Source: Candidatus Nealsonbacteria bacterium CG08_land_8_20_14_0_20_36_22
GTDB lineage: Bacteria; Patescibacteriota; Minisyncoccia; Minisyncoccales; GWA2-38-27
Direction of reading: 5' to 3'
Assembly (NCBI GenBank): GCA_002774555.1
Contig: PEYC01000064.1
Span: 1-16,054 of the forward strand
DNA: 16,054 nucleotides
Made by a program: the position numbers and the translations under genes. The notes under the pieces were generated by a model that worked only from the letters and a program-made list of their open reading frames with translations, was not told the DNA's origin and searched no databases. Positions 1-7,389 of this stretch are shown piece by piece; positions within the stretch are counted from its first letter, which is position 1, and every line of letters begins with the position of its first letter.

Positions 1-133
1 TAGTGACTCTTAAATTAGGATTATCAAAATGATGTAACTGAATATGATTGCCTGAACGATGATACTCATAAAAACGAGCTCGCTTTAGAGCTCTAATTAC
101 TAATAAAGATGGTATTCGAGGAAGTTTAGACAC
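1..133 (-). CDS. hicA: HicA-family mRNA interferase toxin, partial (C-terminus beyond left edge)
   Basis: The first 44 codons of a HicA/YcfA-like toxin start at a GTG 10 bases after the hicB stop. The N-terminus (MSKLPRIPSL, then ALKRARFYEYHRSGNHIQL) follows the family pattern: a short KLPR lead, a helix ending in [AG]-F, then a Gly-x-His segment carrying the catalytic histidine and a hydrophobic strand. HicA proteins are small double-stranded-RNA-binding-like RNases that cleave mRNA and are neutralised by HicB. The rest of the protein, usually another 15-35 residues, lies outside the window. It follows the antitoxin on the same transcript, so the order is hicB then hicA. The GTG start was chosen because it gives the family N-terminus; no ATG is available there. 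Confidence 0.85.
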   Translation of the reverse strand, partial: MSKLPRIPSLLVIRALKRARFYEYHRSGNHIQLHHFDNPNLRVT

Positions 134-143
134 AATATTAAAA

Positions 144-386
144 TTAAACAGCTACTTTAATTCTTTCTTTTCTCCTTACATTTGATTTTTGAGAAATAAA
201 CATCCTATCCTTTAATAGAGCTTCAATACAACAACGAATAGCATCTTTAGCCATTTCTCTTGCTTCTTTAAGATTATCCCCTTCTGTTACTAACCCAGGA
301 AGCCCAGGGACAGTAATAGTATATCCCTCTCCATTATAATCAAAAATTACTTCATAATTATATATTGTTTCTTTACGCTTTTTCAT
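144..386 (-). CDS. hicB: HicB-family antitoxin, short form
   Basis: An 80-residue protein with the HicB partial RNase-H fold: strand YEVIFDYNGEGYTITVPGLPG (residues 11-31), the PGLPG turn, then a helix LKEAREMAKDAIRCCIEALLKD (39-60). The family binds and inhibits HicA. This copy ends soon after the helix with a basic tail (KSNVRRKERIK), so it lacks the C-terminal HTH or ribbon-helix-helix DNA-binding domain seen in longer HicBs; operon autoregulation by that route is not evident. The start ATG is 34 bases downstream of a predicted transcription start. The toxin follows after a 10-base gap, implying co-transcription. Confidence 0.9.
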   Translation of the reverse strand: MKKRKETIYNYEVIFDYNGEGYTITVPGLPGLVTEGDNLKEAREMAKDAIRCCIEALLKDRMFISQKSNVRRKERIKVAV

Positions 387-426
387 TTTAAAATCTAATT
401 ATTATTTAATTATTGTTGATACTTTC

Positions 427-454
427 ATAATAACATTCCGAAAACTAATGTCAA
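427..454 (-). promoter_or_regulatory. Promoter of hicBA
   Basis: On the minus strand, TTGACA (449-454) and TATTAT (427-432) are separated by 16 bp, a near-consensus sigma-70-type promoter. Predicted start near 420, leaving a leader of about 34 nt before hicB. Two direct copies of TAATTATT lie in that leader (about 399-417) and could be an operator, but AT-richness makes this weak. Confidence 0.7.
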
Positions 455-490
455 ATATCAAGTTTTTTAATATCTTCCTCTGTAAGTATG

Positions 491-661
491 TTATTTCTTT
501 TTAGCTTTTTCTGATTTTATAAATTTATATCTCCTTAAAAAATTTAGAATCGAGGCTCCGCATTTTTCACACAGTTCGGCTTTCGGAAAAAATCCAACTC
601 CGGCAGTTATCGGCTCGCCCTTAATTTTCTTTTTGCATAAATCACATTTCGTAATTCTCAT
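491..661 (-). CDS. Small double-CxxC zinc-ribbon-like protein (56 aa)
   Basis: A 56-residue ORF with two Cys pairs, CDLC (residues 6-9) and CEKC (31-34), separated by 21 residues (CxxC-x21-CxxC), the layout of a treble-clef/zinc-ribbon knuckle. It is followed by a helix (ILNFLRRYKF) and a Lys-rich tail. It probably binds one structural zinc; whether it binds nucleic acid or protein is unknown. The ATG lies only 8 bases from the -10 box of a perfect promoter, so the mRNA is effectively leaderless. Downstream of its stop the +1 frame stays open for a further LTEEDIKKLDI after an A-rich run, so the C-terminus might be longer if slippage or a sequence error occurred. Family not recognised by name. 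Confidence 0.75.
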   Translation of the reverse strand: MRITKCDLCKKKIKGEPITAGVGFFPKAELCEKCGASILNFLRRYKFIKSEKAKKK

Positions 662-669
662 ACAATTTC

Positions 670-697
670 ATTATATCTTTCCAAGAAGTAGTGTCAA
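670..697 (-). promoter_or_regulatory. Consensus promoter of the small zinc-ribbon gene
   Basis: Minus-strand TTGACA (692-697), 16-bp spacer, TATAAT (670-675): both hexamers match the consensus exactly. The ATG at 661 is within a few bases of the expected start of transcription, giving a leaderless message and separating this gene from the exporter cluster upstream, whose last stop is at 703. Confidence 0.85.
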
Positions 698-702
698 ATT
701 TT

Positions 703-1914
703 CTATTCGTAGCGGAGGGCGTCAACTGGTTTGAGTTTTGAGGCAGAACGGGCTGGCAGATAGCCGGCGATACAGCCAACCAAAAAAGAAAATCCTAAAC
801 TAAATATAATTAGCTGAGGAGTTATTGAGGCCTGCAAATATAAATTACCTGTTGTTTTAATGGCAAATTCTACTACTTTAGCCAAGCCCAATCCTAAAAC
901 CATTCCTCCCAAACCCCCGAAAAGTCCAAAAAATCCGGATTCTATTAAAAAAATAGCTGTTATATTTCTATTTTTTGCTCCAACCGCTTTCATAATTCCA
1001 ATTTCTCTAATTCTTTCATGGATAGAAGTATACATTGTATTCATAATCCCTATTCCGCCGACTATAATAGCTATTGAAGCAAAGCCGAAAATGGCTATCT
1101 GTATCATTCCTAATATGCTGCTTACGATATCTGCCACCTTTTCCGAACTTAAAACAGAAAACGAAGGAGAGTCCAAGCCCCTTATTCTTTTTCTGGTTTT
1201 TAAAAGCTCGCTTTTTATATTTTCAACTACTTCATCTACTTCATAATCCTGTTTTACCCTGGCTAAAATAAATTTAGCTCCCTTTCTTTCCCCGGTAATA
1301 TCTTTAAAAAGGTCTAAATCAACAGTAATTGTAGAATCGTCCTGCTTATTTCCTAAGGACTTTAATGCTCCTGAAACTATAAATTTTCTCCCGTTAATAA
1401 CTACCTCGTTCCCAACTTTCATCCCCGGAAAAAGGTCGGTGGGAACAGCTGAACCGACAATAATTTCTTTTTTACCAAGAGAGGGCCAATTACCCTCCTT
1501 CATGCTCCAGCCAAAATCGCTCTTTAAAATATCTATTCCATCTTCAAAAGAAACGCCGTTTATTAATATTGTTTTAACCCTGCCCTCGTGCCTTACTGCC
1601 TCTCCTTTATAATCCATAGGTACAATTTTTTCTACTCCTTCTGTTTTTTTAACTGCATCTATGTCATCTTCTGTTAGTTCAAGACCTCCTCCCATCATGG
1701 TTGCCATGTCGTTTATCTCTCCGGGAAAAACCATAATTAAGTCCTTGCCCATCATTTTTAGTTGGTTCATTAGAGCTGTTTTTATTCCTTCGCTCAAAGA
1801 CATTAGAGAAACAATTAAAAATACGCCGATAATAACACCAAGCATAGTTAACCAGCTTCTGATAGGTCTGGTTTTTAAACTCCTTATAGCGATTTTGATG
1901 TATTCTTTAAGCAT
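703..1914 (-). CDS. ABC exporter permease, MacB/LolC-like (FtsX fold)
   Basis: A 403-residue membrane protein starting MLKEYIKIAIRSLKTRPIRS, the usual MacB-permease opening: an amphipathic helix, one transmembrane segment (about residues 22-45), a large extracytoplasmic MacB_PCD-like domain (about 50-265), then three transmembrane segments and the family C-terminus (PARSASKLKPVDALRYE). The loop HERIREIGIMKAVGAKNRNI is the coupling segment that contacts the ATPase in this family. ATG 1914 was preferred to an in-frame GTG at 1929 because it follows the ATPase stop by two bases and has a GGGGG-containing ribosome site. Last gene of the cluster; it moves peptides, lipoproteins or small toxic molecules outward. 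Substrate unknown. Confidence 0.92.
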   Translation of the reverse strand: MLKEYIKIAIRSLKTRPIRSWLTMLGVIIGVFLIVSLMSLSEGIKTALMNQLKMMGKDLIMVFPGEINDMATMMGGGLELTEDDIDAVKKTEGVEKIVPMDYKGEAVRHEGRVKTILINGVSFEDGIDILKSDFGWSMKEGNWPSLGKKEIIVGSAVPTDLFPGMKVGNEVVINGRKFIVSGALKSLGNKQDDSTITVDLDLFKDITGERKGAKFILARVKQDYEVDEVVENIKSELLKTRKRIRGLDSPSFSVLSSEKVADIVSSILGMIQIAIFGFASIAIIVGGIGIMNTMYTSIHERIREIGIMKAVGAKNRNITAIFLIESGFFGLFGGLGGMVLGLGLAKVVEFAIKTTGNLYLQASITPQLIIFSLGFSFLVGCIAGYLPARSASKLKPVDALRYE

Positions 1915-1916
1915 AT

Positions 1917-2630
1917 CTATTTCCCCCACAAAACTTTTTCTTTTGCCAAATGATTGGAAACTATCTGTCCATCTTTAATATTAATTACTTGTTCAGAATA
2001 ACCAGCAATATTTGGGTCATGAGTCACAACAACAATTGTTTTATTTTCTTTCTTATGGAGCTCAATTAGAATATCCATAATCATCTTTCCGGTAAAGGAA
2101 TCCAAGTTTCCGGTTGGCTCGTCAGCAACTATAACTTCAGGGTCATTAGCTAACGACCTGGCAATAGCAATTCTTTGCTGCTCTCCCCCAGAAAGCTCGG
2201 TCGGTTTATGAAAAATCCTTTTACCTAAATTTAGAGAATTAAGCAGGTTTTTGGCTCTTTCTATTCTTTTATTTTCAGCCACTCCCTGAAAAACCATCGG
2301 CAGCATTACATTCTCAAGAGCATTAAGATTATGCAACAAATTAAATTGCTGAAAAACAAATCCGATTCTCTGACCCCTAATCTGGGCGAGTTCATCTTCG
2401 GTCATTCTAGAAACGTCCTCTCCGGCTAGAAAAACTTTTCCTTTAGTTGGTACATCTAAGCATCCGATAATCTGTAAGAGAGTTGATTTACCAGAACCCG
2501 AAGGACCCATTAATGTGACAAAATCACCTGGATTTATTTCCAGGCTTACTCCTCTTAAAACATTAAGTTCTACTTCCCCTAATTGATATATTTTCCAAAT
2601 ATTTTCTAATTTTATTAATGGTTCTGCCAT
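1917..2630 (-). CDS. ABC exporter ATPase, MacB/LolD family
   Basis: A 237-residue ABC ATPase with all motifs: Walker A GPSGSGKST (residues 42-50), Q-loop FVFQQFNLL (about 91-99), signature LSGGEQQR (146-153), Walker B VIVADEPTG (166-174) and the switch histidine in VVVTHDP. Length and sequence are those of the stand-alone LolD/MacB-type ATPase, here encoded apart from the permease that follows after 2 bases. Cytoplasmic; ATP hydrolysis drives the FtsX-fold permease and a periplasmic-adaptor-like partner. The upstream adaptor gene ends 12 bases before this start, so the three genes form one transcription and assembly unit. Confidence 0.95.
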   Translation of the reverse strand: MAEPLIKLENIWKIYQLGEVELNVLRGVSLEINPGDFVTLMGPSGSGKSTLLQIIGCLDVPTKGKVFLAGEDVSRMTEDELAQIRGQRIGFVFQQFNLLHNLNALENVMLPMVFQGVAENKRIERAKNLLNSLNLGKRIFHKPTELSGGEQQRIAIARSLANDPEVIVADEPTGNLDSFTGKMIMDILIELHKKENKTIVVVTHDPNIAGYSEQVINIKDGQIVSNHLAKEKVLWGK

Positions 2631-2642
2631 AAATTCCCATTG

Positions 2643-4154
2643 CTACTCAATAACTACTTCTTCGCCTTCTTTTAGGCCCGAAATAACTTCCACTAAATCA
2701 TTACTTCCTTCTAAACCAATCTCTATCTCCCGCTCTTTTACATTACCGTTTTTGAAAACTTTAACTATTTTTTTGCCATTTATTTTTTCAATCGTTCTTT
2801 TTGGGATAACCAAAACATTATCTTTTTTGGCGCTCTCAATCACAATATCAGCGGTCATGCCGGGCTTAATGCTTTCTTTTGCCTCTTTAAAATCAATGGT
2901 CACTTTATAATAAACAACTCCTTCAATTAATTTTTCTGCCGGGTCAATTAAAACCACTTTTCCTTCTAAAACTTCGTCAGGAAAAGCAGCTAAAGTAATT
3001 CTTACCGGGTCGCCAATCTTAACATTGACAATGTCCTCTTCATAAATATCTACTTCTATTTGAAAGGGAGCTGAAGGTAAAAAAGAAATTACAAAATCGG
3101 TTGGTTGAACTATTTCTCCTTCTCTTTTATTAATTTTTGTTATTTGGCCATCGCCGGGATTTTTAAGAATCGCCTCTTGAATTTGATTTTCCAAAAGGGA
3201 AATTTTTGCCAGACATTGATTTACTTGGGCGGGATATAAACCAATATTCTCACCTTCCTCTTTTAGTTGGATTTCAAGAGCCGAAACCTTGGATTTTGCG
3301 TTATTAATATTTGTATCGTTGGTAATTTTAGTTGTTGAAATGGTCTGTTGAGCGTTAATTAAATTAGTAAAACCAGTATTAATGTATGATTTTTGGTTGT
3401 CTAAAGAAGTTTTATCAGAGCTTGATATAGTATCTCTGTAACTTGGTCTTTCTGTTATATCTCTAACTATTTCTAAGGCCTCTTTTGTATCAGAAAGGTA
3501 ATCTTTTATTTTAGAAAGAGCTGTATCAATTTTTTCATTTTGAAAATCGCTCTTTGCTTGCGCAATATACGACTTTGTTTGCTCTAAAACATTTTCTATT
3601 TTATCTTTACTCTCTTTAACCTGGATTGATTCTTGATCAGTGGAATTAAAATATGTCTTTTGAACGTCGCTCACCGTATTAAAGGCATTATACATTTTTA
3701 GATAAGCATCATCTAAAGTATTAAGAGCGTCTCCGTAGGCGTTTTTTAAATCTTCTTCGGCACCTGCCTCAATGTCTTTTAAATCCTGTTTAGCTGTTTC
3801 TAGGGAAGCTTTAGCATCTGTTTTTTTTGCTTTAGCAACCTCAATATCTGCTTTTGCCTCTGTTAACTCAATCAAAAGCTGGTTGGTCTCAAGTTTGGCT
3901 AACTCTTTTCCGGCTTCAACTACGTCCCCTACTTTTACCAATATTTTTTCAATCCTGCCAGCATTTTTAAAACCGAGTTTTGTTTCTTCGGAAATTTTAA
4001 CCATTCCTGTTTCGGAAACTTCTTTTAAAACCGTAGCCATCGCCACTTTTTCCAAAACAAATTCTGGTTTTTCTTTTTTAATAAAAAACTGATAAATAAC
4101 AAATCCTAAAACAACGACAATGACAATGACTATTAAAATTATTTTTTTTCTCAT
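2643..4154 (-). CDS. MacA/HlyD-like membrane fusion (adaptor) protein
   Basis: 503 residues. N-terminal signal anchor (about 4-24), a biotinyl-lipoyl half-motif (GRIEKILVKVGDVVEAGKEL, 67-86), a long coiled coil (about 92-325), the second half-motif (DGQITKINKREGEIVQPTD), then a beta-barrel and membrane-proximal domain ending in GLKEGEEVVIE. This order is that of RND/MacA-type adaptors. The coiled coil is longer than the roughly 100-150 residues of classical MacA, with a Ser/Asp-rich central stretch. In a monoderm-like cell without TolC it would sit outside the membrane and guide substrate to or from the FtsX-fold permease; that role is inference. It is the first of three adjacent exporter genes. 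Confidence 0.9.
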   Translation of the reverse strand: MRKKIILIVIVIVVVLGFVIYQFFIKKEKPEFVLEKVAMATVLKEVSETGMVKISEETKLGFKNAGRIEKILVKVGDVVEAGKELAKLETNQLLIELTEAKADIEVAKAKKTDAKASLETAKQDLKDIEAGAEEDLKNAYGDALNTLDDAYLKMYNAFNTVSDVQKTYFNSTDQESIQVKESKDKIENVLEQTKSYIAQAKSDFQNEKIDTALSKIKDYLSDTKEALEIVRDITERPSYRDTISSSDKTSLDNQKSYINTGFTNLINAQQTISTTKITNDTNINNAKSKVSALEIQLKEEGENIGLYPAQVNQCLAKISLLENQIQEAILKNPGDGQITKINKREGEIVQPTDFVISFLPSAPFQIEVDIYEEDIVNVKIGDPVRITLAAFPDEVLEGKVVLIDPAEKLIEGVVYYKVTIDFKEAKESIKPGMTADIVIESAKKDNVLVIPKRTIEKINGKKIVKVFKNGNVKEREIEIGLEGSNDLVEVISGLKEGEEVVIE

Positions 4155-4190
4155 AAGATTAATCGTTTAGAAATTAATTATTCTATTTTT

Positions 4191-4949
4191 TTATTTTAAC
4201 ATTAATTTCATCAACCACATAAGGCCGATGCCGAGTAAAAAGACAAAAAAATAAATTATTGATTTTTTAAAACTTTCTTTGTGTTTAATTTCCGGAATTA
4301 AATCGGAAGAGGCAATGTAAATAAAATTTCCAGCCGCAAAAGGCAAAAGAAAAATAATTGACTGGCCTATTTTTTCAGAAATTAAAAATCCGACAATGCC
4401 GCCGATAACCGCTAAAATTCCCGACAAAAAGTTTAAAAATAATGCCTTAATTTTTTTAAATCCGCCGTAAATTAAAACGCCGAAATCACCGATTTCCTGA
4501 GGAATTTCATGAAGGGCTACCGCCAAAGTAGTAGCTAGCCCAAGAGGCAAAGAAACCACAAAAGAAGCTGCAATAATCAGACCGTCAATAAAATTATGGA
4601 TTCCGTCGGAAATTAAAATTAAATAAGAAAATGGCTTTACTTCCGGATGCCGGGTTGCGTGATGATGATGCCAACTGATAAACTGTTCCAGAATAAAAAA
4701 GAAACAAAAGCCAGAAAGCAAATATAAAAATATTTTTACGAGCTGATTTTCTTTCAAACCAACCTCCATAATTACTTCTGGAAGCAGATGAAGAAAAGCT
4801 CCACCAATTAAAGCGCCGGCAGAAAATGCGACTAAAACTAATAAAATTTTTTCTAAAAACTTTTCTTTTAAAACCAAGGTCAAGACACCGACAAAAGAAA
4901 TCCCGCTAATCAAAAATGTGCTAATTAAGATATAAATAAAGACATCCAT
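4191..4949 (-). CDS. ZIP-family divalent metal transporter
   Basis: 252 residues, about eight transmembrane segments. The hallmark metal-site motifs are present: HNFIDG in TM4 and HEIPQEIGD in TM5, the LIV-1/GufA-type signature that binds Zn2+ or Fe2+ in the membrane. A cytosolic loop between TM3 and TM4 carries a His cluster (HHHHATRHPE), a common metal-sensing loop in the family. Expected to import zinc, iron or manganese into the cytoplasm. It starts 21 bases after the thioredoxin-DsbD-like gene and precedes the exporter genes, so metal uptake, extracellular thiol chemistry and export are likely co-expressed. Confidence 0.93.
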   Translation of the reverse strand: MDVFIYILISTFLISGISFVGVLTLVLKEKFLEKILLVLVAFSAGALIGGAFLHLLPEVIMEVGLKENQLVKIFLYLLSGFCFFFILEQFISWHHHHATRHPEVKPFSYLILISDGIHNFIDGLIIAASFVVSLPLGLATTLAVALHEIPQEIGDFGVLIYGGFKKIKALFLNFLSGILAVIGGIVGFLISEKIGQSIIFLLPFAAGNFIYIASSDLIPEIKHKESFKKSIIYFFVFLLGIGLMWLMKLMLK

Positions 4950-4970
4950 ATATTATTATTTATTGGTGAT

Positions 4971-6161
4971 TTATCTGAAAAGATAAAATCCGAAAAGATA
5001 ATAAGCACCAAGTCCAAAAAGAATTATTGCTTGAACTAAGATAATCCAGGTTGTAACCTTGCTTGAAGATAACCAGATTTTCATTGTGAAAAAAGCAATC
5101 AGAAAAACAATTATTTCATCTAATAAATAAAAAATAAGATAAAAAGTAATATATAAAAGATAGAAAAATGACGGAAGATGAGATTGAGATAGAATGCCGG
5201 CAAAAACTACCGGAACTGCGGCTGAGCAAGGAAATTCAATAATGGTAACTATGCCGGCGAATAAAACAACTAATCCTATGAGCAATAAAATATTTTTTGA
5301 CTCTCTAAGGGATTTTTGAAATTTAAAAGAAAATTTTGAGATTATTTGCTTCCCCGTTCCTATGTCGCAAGTCGGTCCTTGTTTTCTGAATTTAATAAAT
5401 TGCTTCAAAAAATAAATTCCGCCGCCAATTCCCAAAAGGCCTATCAAAATTTCCATAATTCTTATATAGGGAACTAAAAGAGAAAAAATTTGATACCAAA
5501 GGACTATTAAAAATCCATAAATCACTGCTGTTGTCAGAATAAAAAGACCACCGAAAATAAAAATTTTTTTTCTGGAATGAAGAGCTAAAACTAAACCTAA
5601 AATTAAAACCAAAGCTCCCAAAGAGCAAACATTAAAACCATCTAATGCCCCTAAAATGACTGCTAATAGGGGCAAAGAATATTTTTTTATGTTTATCTTG
5701 CCCAAAATAGGGATGCTTATATTCCCTTCCAAATCAATAATGCTAACGGTCTGCTGCGACATTATGTCTTTTTTGCATTCTAAAATACACTCCTCAACGG
5801 CTTTCCTAATTTCTTCATTAAAACCAATGAAGTATCTGCTGGTGAAAGTCGCCGGCACCATACCGTAATACTCAGAAGGAACATTATAATTTCTATAAAA
5901 TTCCTTCAACAATTCAACATTGTCTTTCTCATAAATAGAAATTCTATTAATTTTAATTTCAGGATATTTTTTTTCTAATTCCTTCAAAAACTCCCATTCT
6001 TTAGCACAATGAGGGCAGGTTGGACTATAAAAAAAATTAATCTCAATTTTGTTTTCTTGAGTAACCCCTATTTCATTAGAACTGCGAAGGGCAAGAACAA
6101 AATTAAAAATTCCGAATAATAATCCTAAAAATAAAATGACAAAGATGAATTTTTTTATCAT
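4971..6161 (-). CDS. Thioredoxin-like domain fused to a DsbD/CcdA-like membrane domain
   Basis: 396 residues. A signal anchor (about 3-25) is followed by a thioredoxin/glutaredoxin-like domain with active site CPHC (49-52, in FYSPTCPHCAKEW) and the cis-Pro segment MVPATF (101-106). Then come about six transmembrane helices resembling the DsbD beta/CcdA domain, with one Cys in the first helix (FNVCSLG, C179) and one in a later helix (EFPCSAAVP, C312), the expected intramembrane redox pair. Such proteins carry electrons across the membrane to reduce extracytoplasmic disulfides. Here the thioredoxin domain is N-terminal, unlike DsbD, where it is C-terminal. C125, C129 and C265 are extra cysteines of unknown role. 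First gene of the envelope cluster, with its own promoter. Confidence 0.87.
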   Translation of the reverse strand: MIKKFIFVILFLGLLFGIFNFVLALRSSNEIGVTQENKIEINFFYSPTCPHCAKEWEFLKELEKKYPEIKINRISIYEKDNVELLKEFYRNYNVPSEYYGMVPATFTSRYFIGFNEEIRKAVEECILECKKDIMSQQTVSIIDLEGNISIPILGKINIKKYSLPLLAVILGALDGFNVCSLGALVLILGLVLALHSRKKIFIFGGLFILTTAVIYGFLIVLWYQIFSLLVPYIRIMEILIGLLGIGGGIYFLKQFIKFRKQGPTCDIGTGKQIISKFSFKFQKSLRESKNILLLIGLVVLFAGIVTIIEFPCSAAVPVVFAGILSQSHLPSFFYLLYITFYLIFYLLDEIIVFLIAFFTMKIWLSSSKVTTWIILVQAIILFGLGAYYLFGFYLFR

Positions 6162-6179
6162 AATTTTTTTTATACGTTT

Positions 6180-6208
6180 ATTATAACTTTAAAATTAAAA
6201 AGGGGCAA
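6180..6208 (-). promoter_or_regulatory. Promoter of the envelope cluster
   Basis: Minus strand TTGCCC (6203-6208), 17-bp spacer, perfect TATAAT (6180-6185). It lies between the terminator of the preceding gene and the ATG at 6161, so it should drive the thioredoxin-DsbD-like gene and probably the four genes behind it. The -35 box is weak. Confidence 0.6.
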
Positions 6209-6212
6209 TAAA

Positions 6213-6239
6213 AACCCAAATAGATTTTCTACTTGGGTT
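6213..6239 (-). terminator. Intrinsic terminator after the DapB-like gene
   Basis: Arms AACCCAA and TTGGGTT (6213-6219/6233-6239), extended by TAG/CTA inside one mismatch, with a short T-rich loop. On the minus strand it is followed by TTTTATT. It also has T residues on the plus side, but no plus-strand gene ends here. Confidence 0.8.
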
Positions 6240-6263
6240 ATTTTGTTTTATCTTAAAGCCATC

Positions 6264-6746
6264 TCAGAGCTTCTTTTTTTTAAGCCTAATCGTCATGACC
6301 CTTGAGCCACTTCCTCTCGCTTTTAATAATCTAATTGCCTCTAATATTTCTTGGATTTCGTCTTGAGGAACAATAAAAGCTGACAGGCCTGATTTTTTTA
6401 CTTCTCGCAAAAAACCAGAATCTTTGATAGCATTTACCACCAGAAAAGGAATATTGCAATCGCAATATAATTGGCAATTTCGTTTCTTGCATTTGGTATG
6501 GCTAAAATCGGATAAATCAACAACTACATCAGGAGAGATATCTCTTAATCTGTCTCTATGATATTCTGGAGCAATCTGCCAAATTTCATTTTGGCCAACC
6601 CATAATTTTCCTGGTTCCTCTGATAAAGTGAAGGGTAAAAGTATCATATCAGGTATTTTTGCTATCCAATCAGCAATTGATTCGGCAATCTTGCCAGGCA
6701 AGCCAGTAACCATTACTCTTATTTTTTTCACCCTTCTATTTTCCAT
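6264..6746 (-). CDS. DapB N-domain-like Rossmann protein, short (160 aa)
   Basis: The sequence reads like the nucleotide-binding half of 4-hydroxy-tetrahydrodipicolinate reductase: KIRVMVTGLPGKIAESIADW (8-27; the Gly-rich dinucleotide loop is GLPGKI), a strand MILLPFTL, then PDVVVDLSDFSH (compare DVVIDFT) and LYCDCNIPFLVV (compare the family's LYCKHGIPFV). The usual C-terminal catalytic/tetramer domain is absent: after residue 110 there is only a short alpha/beta tail ending in a Lys-rich stretch. DapB enzymes are normally about 240-270 residues. A complete lysine-pathway reductase is therefore unlikely; a nucleotide-binding regulator or decayed relative is more plausible. It is a single-gene unit with its own strong promoter and terminator. 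The family link is inferred by eye from motif spacing. Confidence 0.6.
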   Translation of the reverse strand: MENRRVKKIRVMVTGLPGKIAESIADWIAKIPDMILLPFTLSEEPGKLWVGQNEIWQIAPEYHRDRLRDISPDVVVDLSDFSHTKCKKRNCQLYCDCNIPFLVVNAIKDSGFLREVKKSGLSAFIVPQDEIQEILEAIRLLKARGSGSRVMTIRLKKKKL

Positions 6747-6800
6747 TTTTTCCCTTTCTATTTCACAATACTTTATTTAATTGTTAAACAACAATAGTGG

Positions 6801-6829
6801 ATATTACTTTTTTTATAAGCAAAAGTCAA
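6801..6829 (-). promoter_or_regulatory. Promoter of the DapB-like gene
   Basis: Minus strand TTGACT (6824-6829), 17 bp, TAATAT (6801-6806). A leader of about 50 nt follows, with an AGAAAGGG ribosome-site-like stretch before the ATG at 6746. Confidence 0.75.
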
Positions 6830-6833
6830 TTAA

Positions 6834-6860
6834 AAAAACAGAGGATTGTTCTCTGTTTTT
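6834..6860 (-). terminator. Intrinsic terminator after the nitroreductase gene
   Basis: Arms AAAAACAGAG (6834-6843) and CTCTGTTTTT (6851-6860) pair perfectly around a 7-nt loop. The minus strand gives the T-run directly after the stem, 13 bases past the stop of the nitroreductase gene. Confidence 0.85.
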
Positions 6861-6872
6861 TAACCCCTGTTT

Positions 6873-7388
6873 TTATTCGGAAAAATTTTCGTAAGAAATA
6901 AGTTCTTCTATTTTTTTTCTTGATTTTGGGGCTGGAGCATCATCTGGAAAACCGATTGGTAAAAGAACGACAGCTTTGTATTGGTCGGGAATATTTAAGA
7001 TACGTTTAATATCTTCCTGGGAAAAAGTACCAATCCAACAAGTTCCCAATCCCTCTTCTGCTGCAGCTAAAGTCATGTGGTCAAAAGCAATGCCTAAATC
7101 AAGAGCATAAGCCGGGACCCCTGAAGACAATAAATATTCTGGTTTTAAAGAAACGGCTACAATAATTACCGGAGCTTTAGTAAAAAATCTCTGGCCAGAA
7201 GCTGATTTTGCCAGCTCTTTTATTTTTTCGGCGTCTTTTACCACTATAAATTTATAATCCTGAGCATTATGAGCCGAAGGAGCTAATCTGCCCGCTTCCA
7301 ATATTTTTTTTAAACTTTCTTCTGGGACAGGGTCTTCCTTATAAGTTCTGACGCTTCTTCTTTTTTCGATTACTTCGTAAATATTCAT
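6873..7388 (-). CDS. Nitroreductase-family flavoprotein
   Basis: 171 residues, the normal size for small FMN-dependent nitroreductases. It opens with the phosphate-binding signature EKRRSVRTYKEDPVPEE (8-24), then LAPSAHNAQDYKF with the conserved Ser/Asn flavin contacts, GTCWIGTF in the core, and VVLLPIGFP near the C-terminus. The family uses NAD(P)H to reduce nitro, quinone, enone or flavin substrates in the cytoplasm; the true substrate here cannot be told from sequence. Its ATG lies one base after the stop of the HD gene, so the two are co-transcribed, and a terminator follows. Confidence 0.93.
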   Translation of the reverse strand: MNIYEVIEKRRSVRTYKEDPVPEESLKKILEAGRLAPSAHNAQDYKFIVVKDAEKIKELAKSASGQRFFTKAPVIIVAVSLKPEYLLSSGVPAYALDLGIAFDHMTLAAAEEGLGTCWIGTFSQEDIKRILNIPDQYKAVVLLPIGFPDDAPAPKSRKKIEELISYENFSE

Positions 7389-7389
7389 A

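Noticed and set aside
860..1978. Plus-strand ORFs opposite the ABC permease, and similar ORFs opposite other genes
   Set aside because: They are antisense shadows of well-supported genes, with low-complexity Ser/Ile/Pro-rich products and no motifs.
5392..5628. Alternative-frame ORF inside the thioredoxin-DsbD-like gene
   Set aside because: Phe/Ser-rich out-of-frame translation of transmembrane coding sequence; no start signal.
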